Made by a program: the position numbers and the translations under genes. Below are positions 7,756 through 16,340 of a DNA stretch of 44,698 nt, piece by piece. Source of the DNA: DATIRA01 sp964553405 (lineage in GTDB: Bacteria; Pseudomonadota; Gammaproteobacteria; Steroidobacterales; Steroidobacteraceae); contig CAZKLS010000008.1 of assembly GCA_964553405.1 (NCBI GenBank), forward strand, positions 1 to 44,698, read 5' to 3'. How positions within the stretch are numbered: the first letter of the stretch is position 1; the number at the start of each line of letters is the position of its first letter. The notes beneath the pieces are model-generated. The model had not been told where the DNA came from. It was given only the letters and a program-made list of their open reading frames with translations, and did no database searches.

Positions 7756-8580
7756 TCAGCCTCCACCGCTGCGCAGCCGTGCGAGGTAGGGCCCGAAGCC
7801 CTGCTCGCCGAGCCAGAACCGGATCATGTTGTCCACGCCGTCGCTGGTGAGCGTGGCGCCGGAAATCGCGTCGACGTGATAGTCGGCCTGCCCCGGCGAC
7901 GGGCTGCCCTTCGAGACGGTCAGCAGCACGCTGCCATCCTCGCCGAGCGTGCGTTTGCCCGGCCACTGGGCCTGCCAGCCCGGATTCTCGATCTCGGCGC
8001 CGAGCCCGGGCGTCTCGCCGTGGGAGTAGAAGGTGATGCCCTTGACCTGCTCGCCGCGGCCGTCGAGCGCGACGTAGCCATACATCGTCGACCAGAGCCC
8101 GTAGCCGTGGATCGGGAGCACCACCGTCTCGATGCCCTCGTCGCCGCGGACCAGGAAGACGGGCATCGCGTCGGGACGTCGGTGGATCTTGGCCAGGTCC
8201 TCGTCGGGACCGAGCGCGCGGCTCGCGCCGGGCTCGCGGCTGGCCCTGGCGATGTCGAAGGCGACCGCGTCGCCGGACTCCAGGTACTCGCCCGAGTCGA
8301 GCTCGACCAGGTGCGGCTCGATCTGCGCGAAAGCCTGTTCGACGTTCCGGCCCGGCTGCAGCGGCAGCCCGGCGACCTCGAGGATGTAGCGTTGTCTCGC
8401 CAGCAGCGCGTTGCGCTCCTGGATGGGTCGCAGCAGCACCGCGGCGGACGACACGAGCACGGCGCACACGATGCACACCGCCGTCGCCACGACCAGGATC
8501 TTGGCCGTGCTGTCGTTCGGCAGGTCGCGGAAGCGGATGCGCCCGCCGCGTTCTGCGCCAGTGGGCTCAGGCGGCTTCAA
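7756..8580 (-). CDS. nqrC: Na+-NQR subunit C, FMN-carrying periplasmic-facing subunit
   Basis: NqrC carries a covalently bound FMN. The 274-residue protein has one N-terminal membrane anchor (about residues 27-50) and a soluble domain that includes GYGLWSTMYGYVALD. The flavinylation motif is DAISGATLTS, with Thr243 the likely phosphoester-linked residue. The start appears to be TTG at 8578-8580, supported by GGAGG about 7 nt upstream, and it lies inside the 3' end of nqrB (14 bp overlap). The flavin must be attached by an ApbE transferase, which is not encoded in this window. Confidence 0.95.
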   Translation of the reverse strand: MKPPEPTGAERGGRIRFRDLPNDSTAKILVVATAVCIVCAVLVSSAAVLLRPIQERNALLARQRYILEVAGLPLQPGRNVEQAFAQIEPHLVELDSGEYLESGDAVAFDIARASREPGASRALGPDEDLAKIHRRPDAMPVFLVRGDEGIETVVLPIHGYGLWSTMYGYVALDGRGEQVKGITFYSHGETPGLGAEIENPGWQAQWPGKRTLGEDGSVLLTVSKGSPSPGQADYHVDAISGATLTSDGVDNMIRFWLGEQGFGPYLARLRSGGG

Positions 8581-9787
8581 TGCGTCGCCTCCGCCTGCGC
8601 ACGTTGACCTTCGTGACGCAGTAGTCGATCACCGGCGCGGTGACGTTGCCCAGCAGGATCGCGAGCATCATGCCCTCCGGGTAGGCGGGGTTCAGGACCC
8701 GGACGATCGCCACGGTCAGGCCGATCACGATGCCGTACACCCACTGGCCGGCGCGGGTCATGCTGGCGCTGACCGGGTCGGTCGCCATGAACACCAGCCC
8801 GAACGCATAGCCGCCGATCACCGCGTGCCAGTACCAGGGGACCGCGAGGTACGGGTGTCCGTCGCGGCCGAGCACGTTGAAGACGAGCACGGTCGCGACC
8901 ATCCCGATCAGCACCGAGAGCATGATCCGCCATGACGCGATCCGCGTGTAGACGAGGAATGCGGCGCCGATCAGGCAGGCGAGCACCGAGGTCTCGCCGA
9001 TCGAGCCCTGCAGGTTGCCGATGAACGCGTCGGTCCAGGTGAGTCCCGTCGAGGTGATGCCGGCGAGCCCGTCCTGGGCCGCGCGGGCCAGCGCGGTCGC
9101 GCCGGTATAGCCGTCCACCGGGACCCATACGGCTTCGCCCGACTGGGAGCCCGGATAGGCGAAATACAGGAAGGCGCGGCCCGTCAGCGCCGGATTCAGG
9201 AAGTTCTTGCCGGTGCCGCCGAACACTTCCTTGCCGATCACCACGCCGAAGCTGATGCCGAGCGCGACCTGCCACAGCGGCGTCGTGGCGGGCAGGATCA
9301 GCGCGTACAGCATCGACGTGACGAGGAAGCCCTCGTTGATCTCGTGGTTGCGCACGCCGGCGAACAGCGCCTCCCAGAAGCCGCCCGCGGCCATCGTCAC
9401 CAGGTAGATCGGCAGGAAGTAGAGCGCGCCGTGCCACAGGCAGGCCCAGATGCTCGACGGGTCGAAGCCGATGCCCAGCGAGACCAGCAGGTCGCCGCGC
9501 CAGCCCGCGGCGGCCTCCAGCCCGAGCTGAGCCAGCGCCAGGTTGGCCTGGTGCCCGACGTTGTACATGCCCATCACCGCGCAGGGCAGCACGGCCAGCA
9601 CCACGGTGGTCATCACCCGCTTGACGTCTATCGCGTCGCGGATGTGCGGCGAGCCGCGGGTCACGTCGCCGGGCCCGAACGCGAACGTATCGGCCGCCTC
9701 GTACAGCGCGGCGAAGCGCTCCAGCCGGCCGCCCTTTTCGAACAGCGGCTGGATGTCGTCCAGGAACCTGCGCAGCGCCCGAATCAT
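8567..9787 (-). CDS. nqrB: Na+-NQR subunit B, Na+-translocating membrane subunit
   Basis: NqrB is the main membrane subunit, carrying riboflavin and a covalent FMN and forming the Na+ path. The protein is 406 residues from ATG 9787 (MIRALRRFLDDIQPLFEKGG). An N-terminal soluble segment is followed by about ten hydrophobic helices. The flavinylation motif is VDGYTGATALA with Thr231, matching the position known from Vibrio within a few residues. The start overlaps the nqrA stop (TGATG), so translation is probably coupled. Confidence 0.97.
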   Translation of the reverse strand: MIRALRRFLDDIQPLFEKGGRLERFAALYEAADTFAFGPGDVTRGSPHIRDAIDVKRVMTTVVLAVLPCAVMGMYNVGHQANLALAQLGLEAAAGWRGDLLVSLGIGFDPSSIWACLWHGALYFLPIYLVTMAAGGFWEALFAGVRNHEINEGFLVTSMLYALILPATTPLWQVALGISFGVVIGKEVFGGTGKNFLNPALTGRAFLYFAYPGSQSGEAVWVPVDGYTGATALARAAQDGLAGITSTGLTWTDAFIGNLQGSIGETSVLACLIGAAFLVYTRIASWRIMLSVLIGMVATVLVFNVLGRDGHPYLAVPWYWHAVIGGYAFGLVFMATDPVSASMTRAGQWVYGIVIGLTVAIVRVLNPAYPEGMMLAILLGNVTAPVIDYCVTKVNVRRRRRRIEAA

Positions 9788-11154
9788 CAGCCCTCCTTCT
9801 CGATCCTGGTCAGCGCCTGCCGCAGCAGCGGGCCGTAGTCGTACTTGCTGGGACAGACGAAGGAGCAGAGCGCGAGGTCCTCCTCGTCGAGCTCCAGGCA
9901 GCCGAGTTCCTGCGCCGCGTCGGTGTCGCCGACCGCGATCGCCCTGAGCAGTTGCGTCGGGAGGATGTCGAGCGGCATCACGCGCTCGAACGAGCCGATC
10001 GGCACCATGGCCCGGGGACTGCCACGCTGGTTCGTGTCCAGAGGAAACAGCCGGTCGGGCAGGAAACCGGATAGAAAGGTGCGTGTCAGCGAGAACTTGT
10101 CGCGCCCCGGCAGCGTCCAGACCAGGAATTCCCGCTCGCGGCCCTCGGCAAGCACCGTCACCTGGTTGTGATAGCGGCCGAGGAAGTCCGACCAGGCATG
10201 CGCTTCGCGGCCCGACAGCGCGGACCCGGAAATCACCCGGCACTCACCGCCGCCGAGCTGTCCCTCCACCAGATCCTCGGTGCTCGCGCCCAGCTGCGTC
10301 CTGAGCAGGCGCGGCTCGAGCACCGCGGGTCCGGCCAGCGAAATGACGCGCTCGGTGGAGATGCGTCCCGTCGTGAACAACCTGCCGATCGCGATCACGT
10401 CCTGGTAGCCGACGTACCAGGCGGAGCGCCGGGCGGAGACCGGGGCGATGAAATGTATGTGCGTGCCGGGCAGGCCCGCGGGATGCGGGCCCGAGAACTC
10501 CGCGACCTGGATTCTCGGATCGTCGGGCAGCTTCAGCTCGGGACCCGGGCCACAGCAGACGTACACCTGCGATGACACCAGCTGCGCCAGCACGGCGACG
10601 CCGTCGGCGAAATCGCGGCTGTACTCGCCGATCATGATCCGCGGGTCCGGGGCCAGCGGCTCGGTGTCCGTCGCGGTGACGAACAGCGCATGGGGCGTGG
10701 TGTCCGGCAGCGCGATGCGGCCGTACGGGCGCGCGCGGATGGAGGTCCACAGCCCGCTCTCGAGCAGGCGCTCGCGGACGGTCTCGGGCGACAGTCCGGC
10801 GAGCTTCTCGGCCGGCAACGGCTCGAAGCTGATCTGGTCGTCGCCGTCGAGCTGCACGACGACCGAGCGAAGCGCGCGCTTGGCCCCACGGTGAATCGTC
10901 TTGACGACCCCGGCGCCCGGCGAGACGAGCCGCAGCCTCGGGTCGGCACGGTCCTGCATCAGAGGTTCGCCGAGCCTGACGCGGTCGCCTTCCTCGACCA
11001 TCAGCACGGGCTTGATCGACGGGTAGTCGCCGGTGAGCAACGCAACGCTCTCAACCTGCGGCGCGGCGTGGATCTGCGGTCGCGGCGGGCCGGCGAGCGG
11101 GATGTCGAGCCCGCGATGAAGATGGAATCTAAGCTTCGGCACGTGCAGTCGCAT
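9787..11154 (-). CDS. nqrA: Na+-NQR subunit A
   Basis: NqrA is the cytoplasmic peripheral subunit of Na+-NQR, without its own redox cofactor. The 455-residue protein begins with a short extension before the family signature HRGLDIPLAGPP, then has a lipoyl/biotin-like sandwich region (VRLGEPL, SPGAGVVKTIHRGAKR). It ends in the conserved CLELDEEDLALCSFVCPSK region with its cysteine pair. ATG 11154 is the only ATG that keeps the whole N-terminal domain. It is the first gene of the minus-strand operon A-B-C-D-E-F-M-CBS and is divergent from frdC. Confidence 0.97.
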   Translation of the reverse strand: MRLHVPKLRFHLHRGLDIPLAGPPRPQIHAAPQVESVALLTGDYPSIKPVLMVEEGDRVRLGEPLMQDRADPRLRLVSPGAGVVKTIHRGAKRALRSVVVQLDGDDQISFEPLPAEKLAGLSPETVRERLLESGLWTSIRARPYGRIALPDTTPHALFVTATDTEPLAPDPRIMIGEYSRDFADGVAVLAQLVSSQVYVCCGPGPELKLPDDPRIQVAEFSGPHPAGLPGTHIHFIAPVSARRSAWYVGYQDVIAIGRLFTTGRISTERVISLAGPAVLEPRLLRTQLGASTEDLVEGQLGGGECRVISGSALSGREAHAWSDFLGRYHNQVTVLAEGREREFLVWTLPGRDKFSLTRTFLSGFLPDRLFPLDTNQRGSPRAMVPIGSFERVMPLDILPTQLLRAIAVGDTDAAQELGCLELDEEDLALCSFVCPSKYDYGPLLRQALTRIEKEG

Positions 11155-11303
11155 CGGCTCGGAAATTGTCCGGGGCCCAGACTATCCACAGCCCGCAGCG
11201 CGCGCAACGACGACCGATCGCTGCGGAAAACACCTATGGTCTATCTCGACCGGCATCGCTCGAAATGGCCGCCTCCAATTCATCGATCAATGGTGGGATC
11301 ACG
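11155..11303. promoter_or_regulatory. Divergent promoter region between nqrA and frdC
   Basis: The 149 bp between the two outward-facing operons must hold both promoters unless frdC starts further upstream. I found no convincing -35/-10 pair and no FNR-type palindrome. A purine-rich GGTGGGA at about 11292-11298 is a reasonable ribosome binding site for frdC. In-frame ATG 11265 or TTG 11166 are possible alternative frdC starts, which would shorten this region. Confidence 0.45.
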
Positions 11304-12065
11304 ATGGGCACCGGTGCCACAGGGTCTTCCATCCTCGCCACGCCGCTCGGGGCCAGCCGATGGCCCGCCCGCCTCGACGTGCTGCAGAGCGCGACCGGGT
11401 TGCTGCTCGGCCTGTTCATGTGGGTGCACATGTTCTTCGTCTCGTCGATCCTGCTCGGCAAGGATGCGATGTGGACGGTTGCGCGGTTCTTCGAGGGCTA
11501 CTACATCTTCGGGCGTGCGATGCCCTGGCTCGTGTCGCTGCTGGTCGCGACGATCTTCGCGCTGTTCATCGGCCACGCGATGCTGGCGATGCGCAAGTTT
11601 CCGGCCAACTACCGCCAGTACCGCAGCCTGCGCGAGCACGTGCGCGGGCTGCATCACGCGGATACGACGCTCTGGTACTGGCAGGTGGTCACGGGCTTCG
11701 CGCTGTTCTTCATGGCCTCGGTGCACCTGTACATCATGCTGACGCGGCCCGAGCGCATCGGCCCGTACATGTCGGCGGACCGCGTCTGGAGCGACCTGAT
11801 GTGGCCGCTGTACCTGCTGATGCTGTTCGCGGTCGAGATCCACGGCGGGGTCGGGCTGTATCGGGTCGCGCTCAAGTGGGGATGGTTCGAGGCCGGCGAC
11901 CCGGCGGCGACCCGCCGTCGGCTCAGCATCTTCAAGTGGACGCTGACGGCGTTCTTCCTGCTGCTCGGGCTGGCCACGCTGGCCGCGTACATGAAGATCG
12001 GCATCGAGCACGCGCCGCACTACGGGCAGCCCTACCTGCCCGCCAGCCTTACCGGGGTGCACTGA
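11304..12065 (+). CDS. frdC: Diheme cytochrome b subunit of quinol:fumarate reductase
   Basis: FrdC anchors fumarate reductase in the membrane, binds two b hemes and oxidises quinol. The chosen 253-residue product has five membrane helices. Four histidines fit the heme ligands: His42, His91, His141 and His180. Each is exactly two residues lower than the ligands I recall in Wolinella succinogenes FrdC (44, 93, 143, 182). With the same offset Glu64 matches the menaquinol-site Glu66 and Glu178 matches the E-pathway Glu180. ATG 11304 was preferred because of the GGTGGGA upstream and because it gives the family length. Its stop overlaps the frdA start (TGATG). Confidence 0.95.
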   Translation: MGTGATGSSILATPLGASRWPARLDVLQSATGLLLGLFMWVHMFFVSSILLGKDAMWTVARFFEGYYIFGRAMPWLVSLLVATIFALFIGHAMLAMRKFPANYRQYRSLREHVRGLHHADTTLWYWQVVTGFALFFMASVHLYIMLTRPERIGPYMSADRVWSDLMWPLYLLMLFAVEIHGGVGLYRVALKWGWFEAGDPAATRRRLSIFKWTLTAFFLLLGLATLAAYMKIGIEHAPHYGQPYLPASLTGVH

Positions 12066-14047
12066 TGAAAGTCGTCTATACCGACGTGCTGGTGATCGGC
12101 GGCGGGCTCGCCGGGCTGCGCGTCGCGATCGGCGCCCGGCGCCGCGGCCACGACGCGATCGTGCTGTCGCTGGTCCCGGCCAAGCGCTCGCACTCGGCGG
12201 CGGCGCAGGGCGGCATGCAGGCCAGCCTCGGCAACGTGATCAAGGGGCAGGGCGACAACGAGGACGTCCACTTCGAGGACACGGTCAAGGGCAGCGACTG
12301 GGGCGCCGACCAGCAGGTCGTGCGGATGTTCGTGAACACCGCCCCGAAGGCCGTGCGTGAGCTCGCGGCCTGGGGCGTGCCCTGGAGCCGGGTCCGCCAG
12401 GGTGACCGCGAGGTGATCATCAACGGCCAGAAGGTCACGATCACCGAGCGCGGCGAGGCCCACGGACTCGTCGCGCAGCGCGACTTCGGCGGGACCAAGA
12501 AGTGGCGCACCTGCTACGTCTCGGACGGCACCGGCCACGCGATGCTGTTCGCGGTCGGCGACCAGGCGATCGCGCAGGGCGTGCCGGTGCACGAGCGCAA
12601 GGAGGCGATCGCGCTGATACACGACGGCTCGCGCTGCTACGGGGCCGTGGTGCGGGACCTGATCACCGGGGAGCTGACCGCCTATGTCGCGAAGGCCACG
12701 ACCATCGCGACCGGCGGGGCCGGACGCGTCTACCGCGTCACGACCAACGCAGTCATCTGCGAGGGCATCGGCGCCGCGCTCGCGCTCGAGACCGGCGTGG
12801 CCACGCTCGGCAACATGGAGGCCGTGCAGTTCCACCCCACCGGCATCTTCCCGGCCGGCATCCTGGTGACAGAAGGCTGCCGCGGCGACGGCGGCCTGCT
12901 GAAGGACGCGAACGGACACCGCTTCATGCCGGATTACGAGCCTGAGAAGAAGGAACTCGCCTCGCGCGACGTCGTGTCGCGGCGAATGGAGGAACACATC
13001 CGCAAGGGGCTCGGCGCGAAGTCGCGTTTCGGCGAGCACCTGTGGCTCGACATCACGCTGCTCGGGCGCGCCCACATCGAGCACAACCTCCGCGAGGTCA
13101 AGGAGATCTGCCAGTACTTCCTCGGCGTCGATCCGGCCGTGGACCTGGTGCCGGTGCGGCCGGCCCAGCACTACACGATGGGCGGCATCCGGACCCGGCA
13201 TACCGGCGAAAGCCCGACGCTGCGCGGCCTGTTCGCGGCCGGAGAGGCGGCCTGCTGGGACATGCACGGCTTCAACCGGCTGGGCGGCAACTCGGTCGCC
13301 GAGACGGTCGTCGCCGGCATGATCGTCGGCGAGTTCGTCTCGGACTTCTGCGAGAGCCCGGAGGGCGAGCTGAACGTGCCGACGGCGCTGTTGCGCGAAA
13401 GCCTCGAGGCCGAGCGGGCCAGGCTCGACGCGCTGCTCGGCTCGAGCGGCACCGAGCGCGCCGATGCGCTGAAGGCCGAGATGCAGCAGGTGATGACCGA
13501 CAAGGTCGGCATCTTCCGCCGCGGCGAGGATCTCGAGGAGGCGGTGCACCGGCTGCAGGACCTGCTGCGGCGCAGCCGCGACATCGGCCTGCGCCAGCAC
13601 GCAGACGGTCCGAACCCCGAGCTCGTGACCGCCTATCGCACGCAGAAGATGCTGAAGGTCGCGCTCTGCATCGCCACCGGGGCGCTGGCGCGCACCGAGA
13701 GCCGCGGCGCGCATTTCCGCGAGGACTTCCCCGCGCGGGACGACAGCGCATGGCTCAAGCGCACGCTCGCGAGCTGGCGCGACCCGGCGGACACGCTGCC
13801 CTGCCTGGCGTACGAGCCGCTCGACGTCATGTCGATGGAGCTGCCTCCCGGCTGGCGCGGCTACGGCGCGAAGAACTACGTGGACCATCCCGACACGCCC
13901 CGGCGCGCCGAGGAGATCTCCCGGATACGTGAACGCATGCAGGGACAGGACCGCTTCGCGCAGCAGTCGGAGCTGATGCCATACCAGCACCTGTTGCCGG
14001 AGTGCTTCCGCGGCCGCAACGAACGCATCGACGAGAGCCTGTCATGA
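12065..14047 (+). CDS. frdA: Fumarate reductase flavoprotein subunit
   Basis: FrdA reduces fumarate to succinate on a covalently bound FAD. The 660-residue protein starts with the dinucleotide fold VLVIGGGLAGLRVAIGA. The covalent FAD histidine is His43 in KRSHSAAAQGG. Later motifs are EAVQFHPTGIFP, TEGCRGDGG, ASRDVVSRRM and GGIRTRHTGE, then the capping and C-terminal helical domains. Length and long blocks of sequence match the W. succinogenes enzyme as I remember it, much more closely than E. coli FrdA or SdhA. It overlaps frdB by 4 bp. Confidence 0.96.
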   Translation: MKVVYTDVLVIGGGLAGLRVAIGARRRGHDAIVLSLVPAKRSHSAAAQGGMQASLGNVIKGQGDNEDVHFEDTVKGSDWGADQQVVRMFVNTAPKAVRELAAWGVPWSRVRQGDREVIINGQKVTITERGEAHGLVAQRDFGGTKKWRTCYVSDGTGHAMLFAVGDQAIAQGVPVHERKEAIALIHDGSRCYGAVVRDLITGELTAYVAKATTIATGGAGRVYRVTTNAVICEGIGAALALETGVATLGNMEAVQFHPTGIFPAGILVTEGCRGDGGLLKDANGHRFMPDYEPEKKELASRDVVSRRMEEHIRKGLGAKSRFGEHLWLDITLLGRAHIEHNLREVKEICQYFLGVDPAVDLVPVRPAQHYTMGGIRTRHTGESPTLRGLFAAGEAACWDMHGFNRLGGNSVAETVVAGMIVGEFVSDFCESPEGELNVPTALLRESLEAERARLDALLGSSGTERADALKAEMQQVMTDKVGIFRRGEDLEEAVHRLQDLLRRSRDIGLRQHADGPNPELVTAYRTQKMLKVALCIATGALARTESRGAHFREDFPARDDSAWLKRTLASWRDPADTLPCLAYEPLDVMSMELPPGWRGYGAKNYVDHPDTPRRAEEISRIRERMQGQDRFAQQSELMPYQHLLPECFRGRNERIDESLS

Positions 14048-14814
14048 GCGACCCTGCCCAGAACACGCCCCCCGTGCAGACCGCGACAGCGCCCCGCCAG
14101 CTGCGCTTCCACGTGCTGCGCCACGATCCGCGCGACCCCGCCAGCGTGCCCCGCGTCCAGACCTTCGAGCTGGAGGAGGCTGCGGGCATGACGCTGTTCA
14201 TCGCGCTGAACGAGATCCGGGAGACGATGGAGCCTTCGCTCGCGTTCGACTTCGTCTGCCGGGCCGGCATTTGTGGCAGCTGCGGGATGCTGGTCAACGG
14301 GCGCCCGGGGCTCGCCTGCCGCACGCTGACCAAGGACCTCCCGGCCGACATCAGCCTGGCGCCGCTGCCGGTGTTCGAGTTGATCGCGGATCTCTCGGTG
14401 AACACCGGAAAGTGGATGCGCGAGATGAGCGAGCGGCTCGAGACCTGGGTTCACGCGAAGCAGCAGGAGGTGGATCTGCGCCGCATCGAGGAGCAGATGG
14501 ACCCGGACCTGGCCGACCAGATCTACGAACTCGACCGCTGCATCGAATGCGGCTGCTGCGTGGCGGCCTGCGGCACGGCACGCATGCGCAAGGACTTCGT
14601 CGGCGCGGTCGGGATCAACAAGGTCGCGCGCTTTCGTCTGGATCCCCGGGATGCGCGCAGCGACGACGACTATTACGAGCTGATCGGCACCGACGAGGGC
14701 GTGTTCGGCTGCATGACGCTGCTCGGCTGCCACGACGTCTGTCCGAAGAACCTGCCGCTGCAGACGCAGATCGCGTTCGTGCGCCGCAAGATGGCGCGGA
14801 TGGGCTGGGGCTGA
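14044..14814 (+). CDS. frdB: Fumarate reductase iron-sulfur subunit
   Basis: FrdB relays electrons between the cytochrome b and FAD subunits through three iron-sulfur clusters. In the 256-residue protein the [2Fe-2S] ligands are Cys72, Cys77, Cys80 and Cys92. The [4Fe-4S] ligands would be Cys166, Cys169, Cys172 and Cys233, and the [3Fe-4S] ligands Cys176, Cys223 and Cys229. These are the W. succinogenes positions shifted by exactly 15, the result of an N-terminal extension of about 15-20 residues. ATG 14044 overlaps the frdA stop codon (ATGA). Confidence 0.96.
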   Translation: MSDPAQNTPPVQTATAPRQLRFHVLRHDPRDPASVPRVQTFELEEAAGMTLFIALNEIRETMEPSLAFDFVCRAGICGSCGMLVNGRPGLACRTLTKDLPADISLAPLPVFELIADLSVNTGKWMREMSERLETWVHAKQQEVDLRRIEEQMDPDLADQIYELDRCIECGCCVAACGTARMRKDFVGAVGINKVARFRLDPRDARSDDDYYELIGTDEGVFGCMTLLGCHDVCPKNLPLQTQIAFVRRKMARMGWG

Positions 14815-14932
14815 CCGGGCGCGGAGAGTTCCCCACGCGGGTTCGAATCCGGTAAATTCGACGCCGGGGACGCCGGCGCGGCCGACTGGCTGCGCAGGGC
14901 GTTGGTCGAACTCGGGGCGGGAGGGAATCCCT

Positions 14933-15445
14933 GTGTCAGAGGCTGTCGCGCGCCCGGACGGGCTGCTCGTGGACTGGAAAGCCGTGTTCTGGGCCGGACT
15001 GGCCTCCGGGACGGTGTTCCTGCTGCTCAACCTGTTCGTCGTTCCGCCGCTGATGGACGGCAAGCTGTGGATCAGCGTCCGCCTGGTGGCCTCGATACTG
15101 ATGGGCCAGGAGGTCCTCGCGCCGCCCGCGACGTTCCACGGTGGCGCGTTGCTCGCCTGCATCGTGACGCACTACGTGCTCGCCATGCTGATGACCGCCG
15201 TGATCGCGCTGGTGGTGCACCTCGGCGGACTCGCGACCGGCATCCTGGGCGGGGCGATCCTGGGCTTCGCCTTCTATTTCATCGACTACTACAGCTTCAC
15301 GTACTTCTTTCCGCAGTTCTTCGCCATCAAGCACTGGTCCGTGATCGCCTCGCACGTGGTGTTCGGCGCGGTGGCCGGTGGGCTCTACGAGTGGCTGGAG
15401 AGTGACGCATACGAGCTCGCCCAGGGCGAGCTCGGGGGGGAATGA
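14933..15445 (+). CDS. Small integral membrane protein of unknown function
   Basis: I do not recognise a family for this 170-residue protein. It has about five hydrophobic segments, near residues 18-42, 45-62, 72-97, 101-126 and 134-153, joined by very short loops. An aromatic-rich stretch, FYFIDYYSFTYFFPQFF, follows the fourth segment. The C-terminus is acidic (WLESDAYELAQGE). The start is GTG 14933, preceded by a GGGAGGG purine run. It overlaps the M48 peptidase by 4 bp (ATGA), so the two are probably translationally coupled, and an accessory role to the peptidase is possible but unproven. Confidence 0.8.
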   Translation: MSEAVARPDGLLVDWKAVFWAGLASGTVFLLLNLFVVPPLMDGKLWISVRLVASILMGQEVLAPPATFHGGALLACIVTHYVLAMLMTAVIALVVHLGGLATGILGGAILGFAFYFIDYYSFTYFFPQFFAIKHWSVIASHVVFGAVAGGLYEWLESDAYELAQGELGGE

Positions 15446-16326
15446 AGATGCCGGTGGTCAGGCGACGGGGGCCGATGCCCTATGGATACCGGGGTGGCGG
15501 GATGCGCGGGCGCGTGCCGCAGCAGCGGCGCAGCCTGTTCGGGCCGCGGATCTGGATCGGGCTCGGGCTCGTCGCGTTCGCATTCCTCTCCTACCAGTGC
15601 TCGACCGAGTACAACCCGGTGACCGGCGAGGAGCAGCACATCGCGATGGCGCCGCAGCAGGAGATCGCGCTCGGGCTGAAGGCCGCGCCGCAGATGATCC
15701 AGCAGTACGGGGGCCTGCATCCGGACCGCGAGGCGCAGGCGCTGGTGGACCAGGTCGGGAACCGGGTCGTGCAGCAGAGCGATGCCGCGCAGACTGGCTG
15801 GCAGTTCGACTTCCACCTGCTCGCGGATCCGCGCACCGTCAACGCGTTCGCGTTGCCCGGCGGGCAGATTTTCATCACCGCGGCACTGCTGTCGAGGCTC
15901 GAGACCGAGGGGCAGCTCGCCGGCGTGCTCGGGCACGAGGCCGGCCACGTGGTGGCGCGTCATTCCGCGCAGCGGATGGCGAAGGAGCAGCTGACCCAGG
16001 GCATCACCGGCGCGGTGCTGGTGGCGGCCGGCGGCGGAGGCGGCGAGGCGCAGCTCGCGCAGATGATCGGCCAGATGGTCAACATGAGCTACGGCCGCGA
16101 GGACGAGCTGCAGTCCGACCGGCTCGGCGTGCGCTTCATGTCGCAGGCAGGCTACGACCCGCGTGCGCTGATCGGGGTCATGCGCATCCTGGACGAAGCC
16201 GCGGGCGGGCAGTCGCCGCCGGAGTTCCTCAGTACGCACCCGAGCGCGCCGAACCGGGTCGCCACGATCGAGGCCGCGATCGCCGAGGTCTATCCGGGCG
16301 GCGTACCGGCCGGCCTGGAGCCGTGA
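15442..16326 (+). CDS. M48-family zinc metallopeptidase, membrane-anchored
   Basis: This 294-residue protein has a basic, Gly/Arg-rich N-terminus of about 34 residues, one membrane segment (about 35-52, IWIGLGLVAFAFLSYQC) and a periplasmic M48 domain. The zinc-binding helix is LGHEAGHVVARH, and the third ligand Glu lies in REDELQSDRLGV. A Gly-rich insert (AAGGGGGEAQL) follows the helix. M48 proteins of this type, such as BepA and LoiP, act in envelope protein quality control. A cysteine after the membrane segment (SYQCSTEYNP) could be a lipid anchor, but the long basic leader is atypical for a lipoprotein. It overlaps both neighbours. Confidence 0.92.
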   Translation: MKMPVVRRRGPMPYGYRGGGMRGRVPQQRRSLFGPRIWIGLGLVAFAFLSYQCSTEYNPVTGEEQHIAMAPQQEIALGLKAAPQMIQQYGGLHPDREAQALVDQVGNRVVQQSDAAQTGWQFDFHLLADPRTVNAFALPGGQIFITAALLSRLETEGQLAGVLGHEAGHVVARHSAQRMAKEQLTQGITGAVLVAAGGGGGEAQLAQMIGQMVNMSYGREDELQSDRLGVRFMSQAGYDPRALIGVMRILDEAAGGQSPPEFLSTHPSAPNRVATIEAAIAEVYPGGVPAGLEP

Positions 16327-16340
16327 CGCGCGGCGCGACC

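Noticed and set aside
11270..11295. Possible FNR-type palindrome upstream of frdC (ATCAA half-site at 11286)
   Set aside because: The opposite half-site 4 bp away is AATTC rather than TTGAT, so it is a poor match.
14848..14860. GGTTCGAATCC-like text resembling a tRNA T-arm after frdB
   Set aside because: The flanking bases do not form a 5-bp T-stem, and no acceptor, D or anticodon arm can be built upstream, so it is not a tRNA gene.
15378..16340. Long open frame in front of the 2-hydroxyacid dehydrogenase
   Set aside because: It runs in another frame through the M48 peptidase, which has clear motifs; the Arg/Ala-rich translation is typical of a high-GC shadow frame.
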